This document shows positions 7,481-8,474 of a DNA stretch of 8,474 nt, in pieces. The notes under the pieces were generated by a model. That model was not told the DNA's origin. It worked only from the letters and a program-made list of their open reading frames with translations, and did no database searches. The translations under genes and the position numbers were made by a program. This DNA comes from Clostridia bacterium. Its GTDB lineage: Bacteria > Bacillota > Clostridia > Oscillospirales > Acutalibacteraceae. How positions within the stretch are numbered: position 1 is the first letter of the stretch; every line of letters begins with the position of its first letter. The stretch is from NCBI GenBank assembly GCA_017442445.1, contig JAFRZS010000301.1, forward strand, positions 1 through 8,474, given 5' to 3'.

Positions 7481-7513
7481 GTTTTTGACCTCCTTTAAAG
7501 AAACTACTCCAAA

Positions 7514-7538
7514 ATACCATATTTATAATACCATATTT
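7514..7538. repeat. 11-bp direct repeat over the paralog B -10 region
   Basis: ATACCATATTT occurs at 7514-7524 and 7528-7538, a 14-bp period. One copy carries the extended -10 and the other covers the predicted start site. It could be a tandem regulator site, or a duplicated -10 region giving a second weak start. Confidence 0.45.
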
Positions 7539-7553
7539 TTTTCTGAAATTCAA
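7525..7553 (-). promoter_or_regulatory. Sigma-A promoter of paralog B
   Basis: On the minus strand TTGAAT (7553-7548) precedes TATTAT (7530-7525) by 17 bp, with TGG giving an extended -10. The predicted leader is short (about 38 nt) and has no hairpin, unlike that of paralog A. It diverges from the cysteine desulfurase promoter. Confidence 0.75.
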
Positions 7554-7572
7554 TACTTTTCATTCAGAAAAA
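7538..7572. repeat. 10-bp inverted repeat between divergent promoters
   Basis: TTTTTCTGAA (7538-7547) and TTCAGAAAAA (7563-7572) are perfect reverse complements with a 15-bp centre. They occupy the space around the paralog B -35 box and up to the -35 box of the cysteine desulfurase. The position fits an operator serving both promoters. Chance is possible because the arms are AT-rich. Confidence 0.5.
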
Positions 7573-7574
7573 CA

Positions 7575-7603
7575 TTGCAAGATCAAATTGAATATTGTAT
7601 AAT
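7575..7603 (+). promoter_or_regulatory. Sigma-A promoter of the cysteine desulfurase gene
   Basis: TTGCAA (7575-7580) and a perfect TATAAT (7598-7603) are separated by 17 bp. Transcription should start near 7610, giving a leader of about 23 nt before the TTG start. Confidence 0.8.
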
Positions 7604-7619
7604 AGAATATGATTATAAT

Positions 7620-7625
7620 AGGGGG
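7620..7625 (+). promoter_or_regulatory. Ribosome binding site fixing a TTG start
   Basis: AGGGGG lies 7 nt before TTG at 7633. The only upstream in-frame ATG (7609-7611) overlaps the predicted transcription start and has no ribosome binding site, so the TTG is preferred. Confidence 0.65.
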
Positions 7626-7632
7626 AATTGAT

Positions 7633-8474
7633 TTGTTTAACTTATCCTCTCAGGCGTATCTTGACAACAGTGCTACAACACCTGTCTGTGACAGTGCGAT
7701 AGAGGCAATCAACAGAAGTATAAGGGACTGTTGGGGCAACCCTTCTTCCCTTCACAATATAGGAACAGTTGCTTTTTCCGAGCAGAAAAAAGCGAGGGAA
7801 ATTTTAGCAGACAGACTATCCTGTCAGACATCTGAAATATATTTCACCGCAGGCGGTACAGATGGAAATAACATCGCTCTTTACGGCGCTGCAAGGAGAA
7901 ATTCAGGCAAAGGAAAAAGGATCGTCACGACGGAAATTGAACACCCGAGTGTCAGGGAAGTTTTTAAAAAACTTGAAGCCGAGGGCTACGATGTAGTGTA
8001 TCTTGGTGTCGGTAAGGACGGTAAAATCAGTATTCAGGATTTAATAAAAGCTGTCACAAAGGACACTTGTCTTGTAAGCATTATGCATGTAAATAACGAA
8101 GTCGGAAGCATTCAGCCGATTGAGGCAGTCCGCGTTGCAGTAACAAGGGCAGGATCAAGAGCATTGATTCATTGTGATGCCGTACAGTCTTTCGGAAAAA
8201 TTGTCACAAGACCTCTGAGTATGGGCGTTGATATGATGACTGTCAGCTCTCATAAAATTCACGGTCCGAAGGGTGCAGGTGCACTTTATATAAAACGCGG
8301 TACAAACCTTGCTCCGCACATAGTCGGCGGCGGTCAGGAAAACGGCATCAGACCCGGTACCGAGCCTATGCCCGCAATAATGGGATTCTCTGCAGCGGTA
8401 TCTTCTTTACCTAATATTCAGAAGCAGTTGGCGGAAACTGCCGCAATCCGTGATTATATGGTTTTCAGATTAAG
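7633..8474 (+). CDS. Cysteine desulfurase, IscS/NifS group (C-terminus cut off by window edge)
   Basis: The visible 280 codons encode a PLP-dependent class V aminotransferase-fold enzyme that takes sulfur from L-cysteine and passes it to Fe-S cluster or thio-tRNA assembly in the cytosol. Visible motifs are YLDNSATTPV (9-18), NPSSLH (36-41), FTAGGTDGNN (71-80), the PLP-stacking histidine in EIEHPS (H104), MHVNNEVGSIQP (151-162), HCDAVQ (180-185) with the PLP-contacting D182, and the Schiff-base lysine in SSHKIHGPKG (205-214, K208). GGGQENGIRPGTE (232-244) follows. The HKIHGPKG form indicates the group I (IscS/NifS) type rather than SufS. The catalytic cysteine loop, near residue 325 in this family, lies beyond the window, so activity cannot be confirmed. 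The start is a TTG with AGGGGG upstream. In Clostridia such genes often precede thiI, but the downstream gene is not visible. Confidence 0.95.
   Translation, partial: MFNLSSQAYLDNSATTPVCDSAIEAINRSIRDCWGNPSSLHNIGTVAFSEQKKAREILADRLSCQTSEIYFTAGGTDGNNIALYGAARRNSGKGKRIVTTEIEHPSVREVFKKLEAEGYDVVYLGVGKDGKISIQDLIKAVTKDTCLVSIMHVNNEVGSIQPIEAVRVAVTRAGSRALIHCDAVQSFGKIVTRPLSMGVDMMTVSSHKIHGPKGAGALYIKRGTNLAPHIVGGGQENGIRPGTEPMPAIMGFSAAVSSLPNIQKQLAETAAIRDYMVFRL

Noticed and set aside
1..8474. CRISPR array, IS element, prophage or toxin-antitoxin module
   Set aside because: No regularly spaced repeats, transposase, integrase or small toxin-like gene pair could be found in any frame.

Overview
The window looks like chromosomal DNA from a low-to-moderate GC Clostridia-type Firmicute, probably a gut Oscillospiraceae/Ruminococcus-like bacterium. 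This is an inference from three things: AT-rich intergenic DNA, strong AGGAGG-type ribosome binding sites with consensus sigma-A promoters, and gene content (raffinose-synthase-type alpha-galactosidase, DUF4143-type AAA ATPase, group I cysteine desulfurase). No rRNA, tRNA, IS element, phage gene or CRISPR array is visible.

Layout: four genes lie on the minus strand and one on the plus strand. From left to right they are (1) a 3'-truncated AAA ATPase of the AAA_14/DUF4143 type (1-897, minus); (2) a complete cytosolic GH36 raffinose-synthase/Sip1-type alpha-galactosidase (1104-3041, minus); (3) and (4) two adjacent paralogous exported proteins with a neutral-ceramidase-like metalloenzyme core (3173-5215 and 5501-7480, both minus); and (5) a 3'-truncated IscS/NifS cysteine desulfurase (7633-8474, plus), divergent from gene 4.

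All five genes have a recognisable sigma-A promoter. The three complete minus-strand genes each end in an intrinsic terminator, so the window reads as single-gene transcription units rather than one operon. The densest regulatory DNA is the leader of gene 3, where a 20-bp G.U-tolerant hairpin begins at the predicted 5' end of the mRNA and has a possible anti-Shine-Dalgarno sequence in its loop. A second dense region lies between gene 4 and the cysteine desulfurase, where an inverted repeat sits between two divergent promoters.

The most novel content is the tandem pair of exported ceramidase-fold paralogs. They keep likely metal-binding histidines and a PGE motif. By eye, they lack the ceramidase catalytic serine and the C-terminal domain, and they carry a shared N-terminal extension of about 130 residues. 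Their substrate is unknown. Nothing in the sequence links the five genes into one pathway. A link between the galactosidase and the secreted pair (host or diet glycan and lipid use) is only a guess.
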